From Tubulanus polymorphus (lineage: Eukaryota; Nemertea; Palaeonemertea; Tubulaniformes; Tubulanidae), in assembly GCF_964204645.1 (NCBI RefSeq), contig NC_134030.1, positions 7,500,278 to 7,564,277 of the forward strand: DNA of 64,000 bases. Direction: 5' to 3'. The notes beneath the pieces were generated by a model. The model searched no databases, had not been told where the DNA came from, and was given only the letters and a program-made list of their open reading frames with translations. Below are positions 22,292-35,621 of the stretch, in pieces (position 1 is the first letter of the stretch; the number at the start of each line of letters is the position of its first letter). The position numbers and the translations under genes are program-made.

Positions 22292-24188
22292 GCTATTATA
22301 ACAAATATGTATACGTCGTGGTGTTTTTGGTTCGAAGTTGTATAGTGTTTATACAACTTTCAATGATATTTGCATTTTCATGGTCTACTTTCTTTAAGCA
22401 AGTTTACGAAGTAATACCTTTAGTATGATGAAGCTAAGCCCTGATTTGTGCTTTCTTTTCACAAAAATATCAAAATGTGCTGATAAGTGCTACTGATGAT
22501 TAACAAGTTATCTAAAAATAAGTTGATTGAAGTACACAAGTGAGTGTAGTTACTGTATTGATCAAGGCAATTAACAAAAGTGAAATTTATTGGTCAGTTA
22601 AAATCCCGGGAACGTGCAAACAACAGTGTTAGTAGAATATTGACTAAAAGTGGTCTCAAAGATCTGTAATAAGATCTTGTGAATAATATTTGATATGTTT
22701 TAATTCTACCTGTGGCATGTGAGTCTGCCGCTTTACCTGATGCTAATACATTCGCCGAAAAGATAGTTCTATTAAAAGTAGCTTGGAAATAGATTATAAA
22801 AGCAAATTTCCCTTAAACAAAACTTTGAAGTTGAACAAATTATGCATTTTAATCTAACTAGTGTCGAGTAATGAATGAAATCTGCCTTAGAAAAAATAGC
22901 TATATTCCTCACATGCCACAGTAGAACAATGCGGCTGTGCTAGATCGATTACGATTACGATTACGATTTATTTACACTCCAACCATTTACATGGTATATG
23001 GAGGAAAACTATTACACATGTATATACAAATATTTACAAAACAACACTAAAGTGATTAAAATTTAGAGAATGAAAACGTAACGAAATATATATATACATC
23101 AACTATTTACAATACTATATATACTATTGGAGGGATCTTAACTCTTTAGTGCTGCCCCTATATATAACGATAGCGGAATTTCTGTGAACTAAAATAGCAG
23201 CTCGTATTTTCCACCGGAATCCAATCTAATAATTGAATGATATCGCCATATTCTTTTAGCTAAATATATTCTACTTCATAACCACAATGTAACTGTTAAT
23301 GGGGTCACGAAGCCGGACAATGGAATGGTAAAAAGGCACAAACCTGGGAAAATGATTCCCCGGCCGCGTTTGATAAGAAAAAACACGCCGGGTCAATATC
23401 TCTGGGTCTCAAAAATAACGACTATCAGATTTTCTGTAATCCTTCAGTAATCGACCTTAAATCATCACTTGAAAAAGAGCGGCCCCTGGTTAACGGTTAC
23501 CTGGTATTGAGTTCCCTCCTCGCATGGTGACATAAGAAGTACAAATATCTTCCCACTTTATCTATTGCAAAGTGATCTTGAATATTTGGCACATTAAATT
23601 CCACCCCTTTCAAATTTGCATCATGCTCAGAATCGGACCAAGCATTTGGCCATGGCAAGCATAGATGTAGTATTATTTTCTAGGCCCTCTAAAGGCTACT
23701 CGGTCCAGTTGCATTTTGGAGTAGGCCTAACAATTATCGACTGAATGATGTCCTCATTAGTTGTAAATGAATAGATACATCAATAGATTATTGATGGCAG
23801 TAAATTATAACGAAATACTGAAAACGCTGCCATTGCACCACAGATTTTCGCATTTGCCCCACATCTTCCATTACCTTCTGCTGTAGTTAGACACGTCACT
23901 CAGAAATGATTTTAATTGCAGCCCGGGTATAGAAATGATTTTAATTGCAGATAAAATCTCCCTTTTTGAAAAATCTTTGATTTCGGAGATGGAAAAATTC
24001 ATTTTAACTGCAGATTTTACGATGTCAAGTCATTTTTGCCGAAACGAATTAGGGCTATCCATTAGATCGTTTGGAATTCAGACTATAGTAGGAGCCACTG
24101 CTGTCAAATAGAAATAACTGAAAGCGCGTTATAACAGTACCAGTAGACACAGTTCTCGGTATGGAGCCATGGTGAACCCAGTAAAACC
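22292..24188. other. Intergenic, no gene seen
   Basis: AT-rich spacer between two plus-strand genes. It contains a short attacg microrepeat near 22950 and a MITE end at 23149. The promoter of the next gene should lie at its right end, but no clear element was found. Confidence 0.4.
23149..23205 (-). mobile_element. MITE end, GTGCTGCCCC family
   Basis: Begins gtgctgcccctatatataac and continues to tgtgaacta. Its inverse matches the right ends at 48795-48887 and 51198-51295. Only one end is recognisable. Confidence 0.65.
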
Positions 24189-27100
24189 ATGCTATTACGC
24201 CGTGATCAATGGATTGGATTTATAATTCTGTTGATCTCGTGTACGATCGGTAAGTAGATTAAGTAACTGAAAACACGATAAATGTACATTATCAGAAAAA
24301 ATAGCGGTAGAAATCTAACACAAGGAATTATACACTGGCAATTTTTTCTCTGAAAAGAATACTTCAATATTTTTTTGGTAGTATACGACATTTTTTGCAT
24401 CAACCATGAAAACAATTTTCATATAAAAAAAGGTCTCTTCGATCGAAAATTACCTTAATTAACACGCGGAATCATTCATATGAAAAGCTATCGTTGTTAT
24501 TCATAGTATTGCAGAATAAGACATGGAAGAACTTTAACGAATATTCATCAGATTTTTCACGCATGCTTTTAGTAATTGATACAATTATACAGATAAAGTA
24601 ATCGCACTTCTAGCAGCCGACATTTGATGCTGTGTTTAGTGGTGGTCGCTGGAATTTATTCAATCAATTGAAGTGTTTATACCCATTTGTCAAGAAAAAT
24701 CTCGCTTATTAGTTGACTTGTATATGTATAACGTTTGGTGGTTTGACTGTTTGTTCAAAAACATGTAAACACGTCCGGAGGAATGTTGTACGATTGAGCA
24801 CACGAAAAAACAAATGACTGCGGATGATTTTTCCGAACCATCCGACCAAAAATGATGGCACATTATTCCCACGCGCGGAATGTTCCCTTTAGATTTTTCG
24901 AAAGCCTTTAGGAATTTTTGTAGCAGCCAAATTTGTGATTATTACCCCGGGTAAAGATCCCCTTGTTTCTACTACGATGTTCAACCGAATACTGACTGTA
25001 TGTTTCACATCCTGACATTTTCGATTGAGAAAAAAAGACTTTTGGTTTGTTACGTACGTCCAATGTATACACTTCCATTGCGTGCAATCGTTGCGTGGGG
25101 ATACAAGCTCTGTTCTCAAGAACAATTCAGTTGTTTCAATAATTACCGGTATCCGAAATATCTTATTGATGTTACGGACGCCGTGTACGTATCTCTCCAG
25201 ACAGAAAGAGAGGCATAGAAAGAAAAAAGAGACGAAAAACAACCTTGTTGTTTATCTGGCAAATAGTTCCTAAGTATATTTCTCACATCCCAACGATGAG
25301 CTGTGTACAAACGAACATTACTGAGTTTATCCGATGTTATTAATAAAACCTCGGCTACAAGAGTGTCTATAGTTCAAGGAATTGCCGGGGCAGTGGGTTA
25401 TTTGATTTATGCTTTTCATAATTGAATTTTTCAGATTCTATAAATTTCTGGCTAACGCGCGTGTTTTGCGTAACAACTCAGCCGTAGTCGTCTGCACTAA
25501 AACACGTGGCGGTTGTTATCCGGGAAACGAAGCGATCGTCGAAATCTTCTCCACATAAAGCCAACATTAACCATAAGCCTTCGATTTTGTGAGCAGGACA
25601 CCAAAATATAAGAAAAAATAGAAACTTTAATGTGCCTTGAATAAGAAGTAAGGTCCTGTGTCAATGTCTGGATGCCTGAATGATACGATACAGTGAATTT
25701 TGCTATATATTTCGGAGAATTTCGAATGGACCAACCTTACTCCGGCATCAGTTTCGAATAAGAATTCCAACGTAAATCACTCCATCCAATTAACATAACA
25801 AAATAACGTATACGGCGATATTGAATATACATATATTATGCCTCGGGGTATAGGTAATAAAGTGAACTCTCTCTCTCGACTTGGGGACAATTTTCGCCAA
25901 TTGAGAGTAACAAGTAATAATTCATAGGTTGTAAATTATCCGGCTTATTATCTATAGACCTCATTTCCCACCCAGTCATCAGGGCTGCGCTGTTACACCG
26001 CAAACTACACGACTCGTAATAATCGGCCGTCAATTTTAGTGACAAGCATTGGCGGAAATTATGCCTCCAAATTTTTGCGCTTTGAATACGCAGTTTTCTC
26101 GTGTATCTTCAGTTCCGGGGTTAGTTCGGTGAAGTATTCGAATGCTACACATTAGTTAGCTATATAAATATCGATCATCTGTCATGAAGCAGGAAGACTT
26201 TATTTTGTTACTGAGAAATTATCAGTTATTTTGAAAACGCGGGAGGTCGGAGTATGGAATCTAACATATTTTACAAGAACCCATGGTGCACAGAAAATTG
26301 AGTATCTGATTATTTTGTGTCTGTTACGACAGATTGATGCAAATGACGCAAAGAAAAAATGGGTTTAGGTTAAAAAAAATTGATACATTGTTTCCATTTC
26401 CGCGGAGGTTAAAAGTTGACCCGGCCGGCCACCTAGGTATAAACCCTGTACATTTCTTTTTTTGAAATCATGATCAAGCTAACAGACCTGGAAGCTATAG
26501 AATTTCATTGGAGTTAACAAAATGACCCGACCGATTTGGAGAAACAAGATGTCGTTTTTTAGCCTTATGATATGATTTTGATATGATATGATATGATATG
26601 GTTTATTTTCATGTAAATTTTTTACAGAATTAATGAATAAACAAATATTAAAAATGAAATGATATTAAATGAAGAACTTCTTTGAAGCAACATTCTTACG
26701 CGTGGAGAGCTATAGACGAATTTCCTTAGTAACTCCCTCTTACGTATATAGCCATATGGATTATACTAATCGATTTAGATATATATATATATATATATAT
26801 ACGTGAAGACATACCTTGATTAGCGTTTACATACAGGGTACACATTATATACATACATACACAAATTATTACGATATTATAAACATTTATAATGGGTATA
26901 GCCCCGAGCTTAAATGAATAGACCAGACACAACATAGGGTCGTTAATAAAATATTTGGACAAAGTGCCTAATACAGTCTGTATATACATGTATCATATAT
27001 CGTCGTGTTTGCGTTACCAGATAACGTTGTTACTGCGCTAATTAGATGCGTTTTCGGTTTTCAGGTGCCACTTTTTCTAAAAATAGACAATGACAATAGA

Positions 27101-30100
27101 TTTTTTCAAATCGCTTGATGTATATATACAATTAAACTTGTTACAGCACTGCCGAGAAAACGGTTTGTGAATGTGGCATTTTGTGTAAGTGTAATCGAGA
27201 AATCGTTAAGAAAATCGTGTAATTACAAAGAATACTATTACTTATCGCGATTGAATGAGTAACACCCCAAAATAGATACATAAACAATTACACAAAATAA
27301 CGAATTTACACGGACTGAGAAAGAAAATGATCTTTAACGAAGTTTATATCGCCAAATTCAAAAGGACGATACACCCACTTAACGCGTGACAACCCGTCGA
27401 GTTTACAACGCGCTGCGTGACAGAACAAAAATGCATCCCGGGGCTATCTGAGCACGAAAAATATGTTAAGGGTTTCAGGAACAATGATTGACTCAGAGCG
27501 TAAAATCAAAGACAGTTATTTCGCAATTCAATGGGAACAAATACGAAGAACATACGGTATGCGCGTAGGAGACAATCAATATCCTTGAAGAAAGAATTTT
27601 ACAGATCCAAATTGACGATATTGAAAACTATCTCACTCGCGTCCATACGTGTATTAACGATTCAACTCTAAAATTCAAAAATTAAGATTTGAATTTCTTA
27701 TGCGTTGAGGCACAAAATCGTGCGCTACATTTCATATTAGTTTCTGGCGATAATCAACTGATCGTCAGATCTACATCCCAACGCACACATAGTGTAACGC
27801 GGAAACTCAGAAACACGGAAACAAACATGTTTGATCTCGAAAACGTTGTTCCCGAAACCATGTTTCTCGTTTCTCGTAAACGCATCCGACACAGGGAAAC
27901 GCTAGGAAACGTATATTCATATCTCCTGTTTTCCTGTTTCCTCCTGCATCTGCGTTTGTTGATCATTCATAATTCATTTCATTTCAAAAAATGAAAAAAT
28001 ACGAAACCTGAAATTTACTCCGGCAAGGTTCGATCTCGAGTCGGCCAATTAGTGAATGCAAGGGAAATAGGGAAATACTACATGGGAGCATGGAGCAATT
28101 AGTCAGAATGATTTCCCATTGTGGAAGTCACTTCAATGGCTTGTCATTTTTTCAGTTGGAGAAAGAATTCGCCGCATAATTAGTATAATATATATTTATA
28201 ATCGATAATATGTACGTTTGTTTTTTTTTTAGGGTTATGCAACGACGACGCTAATGGAGGCAAATTCCACGGAGCGTATCAAACGTTATGCAGGGTATGC
28301 AGAAATGCGAAATCGTTCGAAGACTGCGAAAAAACAGGCTCTTATATAACCTGTCCCGAAAATAAGGTAAATAGTTTGTAGAGAGTTTTTTTTGTAGATA
28401 ATTTCAGTAAACTATTGCTTAAAAGATTTAGATATCGTTGTATGTCATATCTAGATTTTGGTAACGTGCCATATCAAAGATGTAGTGTTAGATACGAAGG
28501 ACGGGTGGCGCCTAATGTTAGCGTTACTTAGATCCCCAGTTCATGAGATAAAAAAAAGGTGAAAAAATATCAACAAAACCAGGGAGGCAGGTGGGGAGTC
28601 GGCCCTCCCCAAAAATTTTGGAAAACGTAATAAATTGTGGTCTTTTTGCAAATTTTATTGTTATATAAAATAGAGCTGCCTTTTTCGGCGTACTCTGTCT
28701 CCCACAACCCCCAAAAACTACAATTTCTATGTACGGCCCTGAAAATGAAAAACCCCGCGGAACTGAGTGCGTTCAAACACACTGGCGTCTGTGATGCTCC
28801 TCGTTTTATCTCCGGATATTTTGTTGGGAGATTTTCTACTGACCGGCGCCTCTGGTTCGCTCACACAGAAATTGATGTCCCCCGTGTCGACCTTGGCGAC
28901 TGATTACTCTAGGCGACGGTAGACACGAAGCAGGTGCTTTTATGATGGCGTAAGACAAATTACAAGCTCGCCATATTTCCGGACAGAACAGAGTGCTTAC
29001 ATAAACAAATGCACGTTTTTCATTCTCAGACGACATGTATGACTGATATACACGTTAAGGCAAGCGGCAAATTTATCATCAACAGAAGATGTGTTCGTAA
29101 AAAGGTTCGTTCAGTTGCATTAAATCAGACCGAGTGTATTCTTTTTTCACAAAACTAGGCGGTAATTTGAAATTGTTGAGATATTTTCCCCGTATCGCAT
29201 AAGTTGAATGATCGCTCCCCAAAAAGCAGACGTCCGCGGATTGAGCCGCGTATGGTCTACAAAAATTCGACATCATTAGAAATCTCCCATGTATTTTTAC
29301 ATGTAGTACAAAATAATGTCATACACAAAATAAACTTCATTACGATCTGCGCGGACGACTATTCAGTTCTCCATCTCCATTGGCGACTAAATTATAAACG
29401 AGACCCGCGGGATTACTTATCCACGGATTCGCACGCACGCAGACGCACAATATAGATAGTCGTCACAGTGAAAAAATACATCATGCACAAAATGAATGTA
29501 GCGCTGTTATAGATGATCCATATCAGAGCTATAAAAGTTATCGCAAAATGGGCAAAAATGCAAATCTATATGGCATCAAAACTCCACTAAAGCAGCGTTA
29601 GTGGCTGTCTATAAAAGACGTTCAAATAAAATTGCATAATGTTGACCCCCTCTCCCATGTCCACAGAATTTCACTAAACCCCTGCCTCTGTCCATAGGAC
29701 AAAACGCAATTAAAGACATCGGATATCAAGTCATGTAAACTATTCATGTGAACTATTTCTCCCCTAATTCGAGGTTGCAGTCATCATCCATGTAATGCAG
29801 GAAGAAGAAAGATGTCCACAATCAAACAACCCCGCTCCTCCTTGTCCACAAAAGTCAAAAGTTCACAAGCCCCCTCAGCCTATTTCATGGGCATCCCCTT
29901 AAACCCTAATTAATTTCGATTCGTTGAAACTTAAGTGGAATTGAGCTCCAGATGACCATACGAGCCTTTTCATGATTGTTATGCTATGCTGCAATACTGT
30001 TAAAGTCTGTTCACAGTGTTAGTTTACAAACTATTCGTTGTACTTTTCTGTTGCAGTATTGCCACAGGAAACGTAAAACTAGTGACACGGAATGTTCCAG

Positions 30101-32750
30101 CGGTTATGTACGGAAACAATGTAGATTCTGTTGTCAAGGTTACGACTGTGATAGAAGCGTTCCGAAAATACGACTACCAAGTAGGTTTTAAGTGCACGCA
30201 TCAATTGCCAGGGGTGCGCTTACGTTCAAAATATCGAGTTGCGTAATAATCTTGATTTAGCTCAAATTGGCCGTACTGGTCTTATGGCCAGTCGCAGATT
30301 ATTAGTTACTGGTCGTTCATTCTATCTTCAGGGTCAAATTTAAGAGGTTGTCTCGGGGGTCCGCTCATCCTCTCGCAACTTGCATCTTTTCGGGTGTATT
30401 TCGTCGAAAATACCCAACACCTAGGGTAGGACCCACTTGTAGCCTTGGGCGTGGCTGCTTTATCCGAGAAATGCTTTATCCTTTTCTTTTTTTCTGGAGC
30501 CCGCACCTTCAAATTTTCCGAGATCCGCCCCTGATTTTGGAAATTCTAAGTGAAACGGTTTGAAATGTTCCCTCCGCAAAAATCATCAATTCCCACTAAA
30601 TCTGAAGCTGTCGTGCAAGAGATCATTAAGTCGGCGCTCGTAGTTTATTTCGGATATTGTAATTTAACTGTCAGATTGTATAAAGCGAGTGTATATCAAA
30701 TCATGCAAATCTGTATGAGAACGACAGAAAAGCAATTCCTTTTCGCATAGTTATCGGCATTTTCCATGAAGAATGATACTCTCGTAACAGTCTCTTAAAG
30801 AGCGGGAGGGTTAGGAGTGAAGGCGGTTGAATGCGAGGTAAAGGGTCTATACTGTAGTTCACGTGCATCGCAGCGTATCATTTGGCTGTAAGCTGAAAAC
30901 TAACATGGAAATCTGACGTAGGAATCAAGATATTAGAACTAAAATGAGTTGCTTTGTTGATGCGCCTCTCTGAATCGACGGTGAATCCGCGCTCGCATGC
31001 CACAAGTAGAATCTTTCATTACCAGACGATTGCACTGTCAGGAAACGACTGTATAACACATACGTAAAAGTAAATGATGGATAATATACTCTTTTGTGCG
31101 CGTATTCGGCATTCCAATATTTGTTTTACGTCAAGCTGAATAGCAAAATTGCCCACTCAATAACTACCGATACTCCGACAACAACGAAGGAATTGGGTAA
31201 CATTTCCCATTCATATTGATTAATGTAAATATTTGAGAACATACACAATGTTCAGAGTATCATCTATACATATAACGCGTCAAAAAATATATTTCTATGA
31301 ATAAAAGTGCGAAATATGCCGTCTCCAGGCCAAAGACTAGGTTTAACTCTAGTTCATGGACGTATAAACTAGAATTTCTCTGATTTTATACTTCGATGGG
31401 TCACCTAAGATAGTCAGGTTTCTCAGTATATTCGTTGTATTGGTGTGAATTAGTTGAGTCCATATTCTGCCGACGTGCGTAAACGAATAAGATAATCTTA
31501 GCTAACCCTCCTTATATTTGTAAATGATAACATGTTGAAGTTTCCATAAGTGTCATACCAAACGATTGGTTTCGGTTAGCGAAGGAAGGTGATTGACAAA
31601 TATACGTCGAACTAACGGGTAGACTCTTTAACGGGGTTACGGTGGCCGATTCGGGCCGCGCCAACATTTTTGAACGAGAAAATACTGGAAAAAAACTGAT
31701 AACGAGAAAAATACGCCATACAATGTAAATATATTTTGTCTGCTTTTACAGAAGATTGCGCAGCGTGGGGAAATTGGACTCGCTGCGATAACGCGTGCAA
31801 AGGCAGAAAGCGACGGAAGCGTGACTGCACGAAATACGAAATAACACCTGATGGGAACATGATACATTTCACCCCCGTCCGACCGAAATTATTACTCAAC
31901 GATACGTTCAACTTTATCTCCGATAGTTATATAATGACGAAAAAGAAATTAGAAAGACAAAGTGAACGGTGTTGGCATCCGTTAGTGTGTAATGGTGAGT
32001 TCAGGTTTTTAAGTTCAATTTCGAACTTATTTCACGGAAAGTACATGGCAGGCTATATACATAGATAATAAATTGAACAGCGGTGAGGTGAGACAGGCCT
32101 ATGCACATTCGTCGAAAATAGTGTGGAAAAGGGGAAAATGATAATAAATATAGCTGCAAAGCAGCGAAGAGATTTTCAGCACCAAAAAAAACAAAAAATA
32201 AGACAAACAATTTTTCATCAAGTACAATTATTCAAACAGAGAAAGAAAAGTAGCATTTCGTATGCGCACTGCACTCAAAACTGATTAAGAAAATGTCATG
32301 GAATAGTACAGAACCCGTTGTTTATTCTTAGGAACAGAAGCCAACGCACCGAAAGCAACCGAGGAAAGTAAGAATTCCCAAGTCAAAGACGACACTCAGA
32401 AGGCGGTGAACGAAACCTCCGTTCTAACTGACAAATCAGAAAATTGTCTAACTTTGTAAGTTTGGCTTGATTGCGTTAAACACACATTATTCTTTTCGAT
32501 TTACATATCGCCCCCGCTGTATACGCGAGATGAGTTCTTAATGATGTTCTCTACTTCTTAATGATTTTCTAGGAAAGGAAAATCATTGACGGATGGTGGA
32601 ACCAATGTTAATGATAATTCGACATATTCTACGCTTTGTACGGGTGAAGTTACAGAGAATCGAAAGTCGAACTGTTGCATTTTGCTCGGTAGCAATCTTG
32701 TATTTAAAGGTTTATTTGTAATATGGACTGTCGTTTATATCCTGTTGTAA
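24189..32750 (+). CDS. Secreted Ly6-like plus TSP1-like protein with GPI-type tail
   Basis: Six exons: 24189-24249, 28233-28366, 30057-30180, 31752-31994, 32332-32455, 32573-32750 (864 nt, 287 aa), phases consistent. Residues 1-20 (MLLRRDQWIGFIILLISC...) are a signal peptide; upstream ATGs at 24161 and 24170 read out of frame. Exons 2-3 encode ten cysteines spaced as in Ly6/uPAR domains (LCRVC, EDC, ITC, YC ... QCRFCCQGYDC). Exon 4 encodes CAAWGNWTRCDNACKGRKRR and RDC, the start of a thrombospondin type-1-like module, though the rest is not canonical. Exon 5 is a hydrophilic, Thr/Glu/Lys-rich stalk. The final residues (LFVIWTVVYILL) are hydrophobic and terminal, fitting GPI attachment. I infer a cell-surface or secreted protein; its partner is unknown. 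The first intron is 4 kb. Confidence 0.8.
26403..26475 (+). repeat. Dispersed repeat, copy 1
   Basis: The string ggttaaaagttgacccggcc with ccctgtaca and a following catgatca is closely matched at 35358-35432. It lies in the first intron of the Ly6/TSP1 gene. Family unknown. Confidence 0.6.
26566..26601 (+). repeat. ATATG microsatellite
   Basis: Repeated gatat/atgat units (gatatgatatgatatg) in an intron. Short and imperfect. Confidence 0.8.
26778..26801 (+). repeat. (AT)n microsatellite
   Basis: An uninterrupted at run of about twelve units in the first intron of the Ly6/TSP1 gene. Confidence 0.9.
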
Positions 32751-32817
32751 ATGTTCGCGTCTTGCGGCGTTTTATGTGTACATGTTTTAATGTATTTAAA
32801 AAGATATGATTTTTATC

Positions 32818-32829
32818 AATAAATAAAGG
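32818..32829 (+). terminator. Polyadenylation signal of the Ly6/TSP1 gene
   Basis: caataaataaagg lies about 70 bases after the TAA stop and contains overlapping AATAAA signals, so the 3' UTR is short. Confidence 0.7.
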
Positions 32830-32839
32830 ATTTACTGAA

Positions 32840-35070
32840 ATCTACTCTTTGCGCTAAAAATCATTCTGGACGGAGCGAATATTTATCTACTCTAAAATGC
32901 TTTTTCGCTTTTCAATGGACGCACTAGGGATTTCGATTAGTTGGGAGTAAAGGGGGTTCGAACCTACGCAAATCTACGAGACACGAACGATGAAATACTC
33001 GACGAGAACCGATGCGTTCTTGTATTTGTGTTGTCGACCAAAAGACGATGGCGTTTAGTGGAGGTTTTAATGTGAAAAACATGTAATATGCCCGCCTTGT
33101 CAAAAATTCTTCAAACAATCTACGAGGACCTTCGAGTTTGAAAAGGATGTCGATGTTAGTAATTGAAATACGATGGAACAGGGTGGAACTCTTCCAGATG
33201 GTAGTTGTCGAATATCTCCCATTATTATGGACCCTTAACTCGCTGAACAGATATTTAATTATTGTTCCCAAATACTTCAGCTACATATATCATACATAGC
33301 GTCAGCCGCTTGACACTCAATCCGTCATCTATTCTGGACCAATGATGATCACAATTAATAAACCGGGTTCAAACTTGGGACACCCACATCATCAACTCTC
33401 AGGTTCAGTGATGTATAGTGGGACATCCATTTTCGTCCTCTATCCATCACCGCACCACTCGTGTTTCTTTTGCTTTGAATGGTGGAAGAATAGCCATACT
33501 CTGACGCGGAGAACAGATGATTAGTTCAAATCTACTTTATACAAAATTCAATTGAATAGTACTAAACATTAAACTAAATTAACAAAAAGGATGTTTTAGT
33601 GAATAACCAACATTTTCATGCTATTTTCTGAAATATTTTGTTGAAGCACGAATTAATTCACCATCCTCGACTGCCATGTAGCATTCCCACCTAACTCCAC
33701 GACTTAACTGAATAATAACCAGTGCGCAAGTTAAATATCTCTCCAGATCAGAAATCGTAGAGAAATACAAAAACCTCTCGAAATAGAAACAAGAAGCATT
33801 TGAAATACATCTATGAATTCAAAACTGTTCAATTTACATTTGATTGAATTAGTAAATAAGGCAACGTAAATGATTTTTCTATCGTTATCGAACTTGTGTA
33901 GAAACGAAAGAATATGGTTCTACGTCTATATCATATTTGTTTGACAGTCGTTTCTATACGAATCGATGAACTTGGCCCATAGATACCACATGCCCATGGC
34001 GAGTGCCAGAAAAATCCGATCAAAATTCTAGGACTAGAAACAATTTGGAACAAAATTTAGCGAACGACATGTCCTGTTTGTATGGCCATTTTATCCTGTG
34101 CGCGTTTGATCAGGTTAACAGGTACGGATCCAAGCTGGATGAAAGGGGGAGTTCATCTCATATGAAAAGAGCACTTTTAAGTCGTGGTCCCGGTTCACCG
34201 GCGAGCGCTGCAGACACAAAGTGCTAGTAGAGAAGTCTGGGGCCCTCCCCGGAATGATTTTGAAAATCCAGGTACATTTTTTTGCAATTTTAGTGCATAT
34301 CATACCAAAATCAGTACAGGGGCTAAGAAGCCTATATCATTTGGTTTTTCAAATGAGTTACTTGGTCAGAGAGGGGAGATTTAACCCCCTCCCCTCCCCC
34401 TTTGGATCTACCACTGGTGTAGTTCATTAATAAAATGCGCCGAGATGATCCAAAATGTATTTTGTATAGTTAACCCATGAGACACCGTCCAGACTTGGAA
34501 AGTGGTCACCTGCTCATTAGGAGACACCGGCCAGAAAATCGTCTCCTACGCATATGAGGACAGACAGACACACTTTCTTTTGGTCTCCTATGCCCGAGAT
34601 AGTCCGGTCGGTTTATTTTATAATTGGCTCACGAGAATCATTTGATAGTTCAGCAAAATTCCAATAGATGGCGAAAATGTCGCAATTAGTAGCTATCACC
34701 TATACTCAAATCAGGACCTCTCTGGATCAGTATCAGTAATTTCTGGGTTCGAATCTGGGACATCCATTCAGCATATGGACCAGTCATATTCACTATCGAT
34801 AATAATGATTGATCCTGATCGTTTGATCCTTGGACACCGCGTGGCAATCATCTAATCTAGACCACACAGATTCTGAATCAATAAAATTACTGGCTTCAAT
34901 CATTGCAAGACGTCCTGGTTCATCCTCTCTCTGGACCAGTGGGAATCACAATCAGCAATGACTAGCTTCAAACCTAGGTCACCAATATTCTCCTCAGAGT
35001 CTAAACAAGTCGAAACTATCCTTCATTTCAGTGAAAACAGACAAATTCGTATCTAAGTTCTGATAAACAA
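32840..35070. other. Convergent intergenic region
   Basis: No gene seen between the plus-strand Ly6/TSP1 gene and the minus-strand NFRKB gene. Three related segments (about 33331-33390, 34726-34780, 34931-34985) share a tctggaccagt, a gggttcaaac and a gggacac-type string. Around 34190-34420 there is a decayed element-like stretch with a gggagatttaaccccctccc end. Confidence 0.5.
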
Positions 35071-35082
35071 TATGTATATTTC

Positions 35083-35088
35083 TTTATT
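35083..35088 (-). terminator. Polyadenylation signal of NFRKB
   Basis: TTTATT on the plus strand is AATAAA on the minus strand, 534 bases beyond the NFRKB stop codon at 35622. Confidence 0.45.
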
Positions 35089-35357
35089 TAAATTACACGC
35101 ATTATTCCTAAAACTTCTACATCCGCATGTATAATTAGTTTACATGAATACGATATTCTGTAGTAACAATAATCATTTTTCAACAATAGAACCAACCACT
35201 CCTACTACAAACATAACTATCCTTTAGTTAAATCAATAGAGATGAAAGGATGTTCTTGACCTCCTCCCTGATAGACACTACCATTAAGGATTGCCACCCT
35301 CAAAAATGTCCTATGACCTTATATGGCTAAAAAAAAGTGTTTCTCATTTCTGCTGAG

Positions 35358-35432
35358 CTTAAAAGGTTGACCTGGCCAGCCGCCTATCTACCCTGTACAC
35401 AACTTCTTTTTAAAATTTGAGTCATGATCATG
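35358..35432 (+). repeat. Dispersed repeat, copy 2
   Basis: Contains cttaaaaggttgacctggcc, ccctgtaca and gtcatgatcatga, matching 26403-26475 in the same orientation. It lies in the presumed NFRKB 3' UTR. Confidence 0.6.
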
Positions 35433-35621
35433 ATTTTTCTTTAGCCTTATACTGCCTAACAGCGATTTACTCTATAGACACTTTAAACAGAAACATAGCC
35501 GTGAAAAGATCACTAGTGACATCATACAGGGACTTTAGGCAGCCATGCATTCAAGGAAGGGTCTAATAGCACTTTCTAAACAAGTCACAAAAATAACAGA
35601 AGTGATTGATGCGGCACGCTT

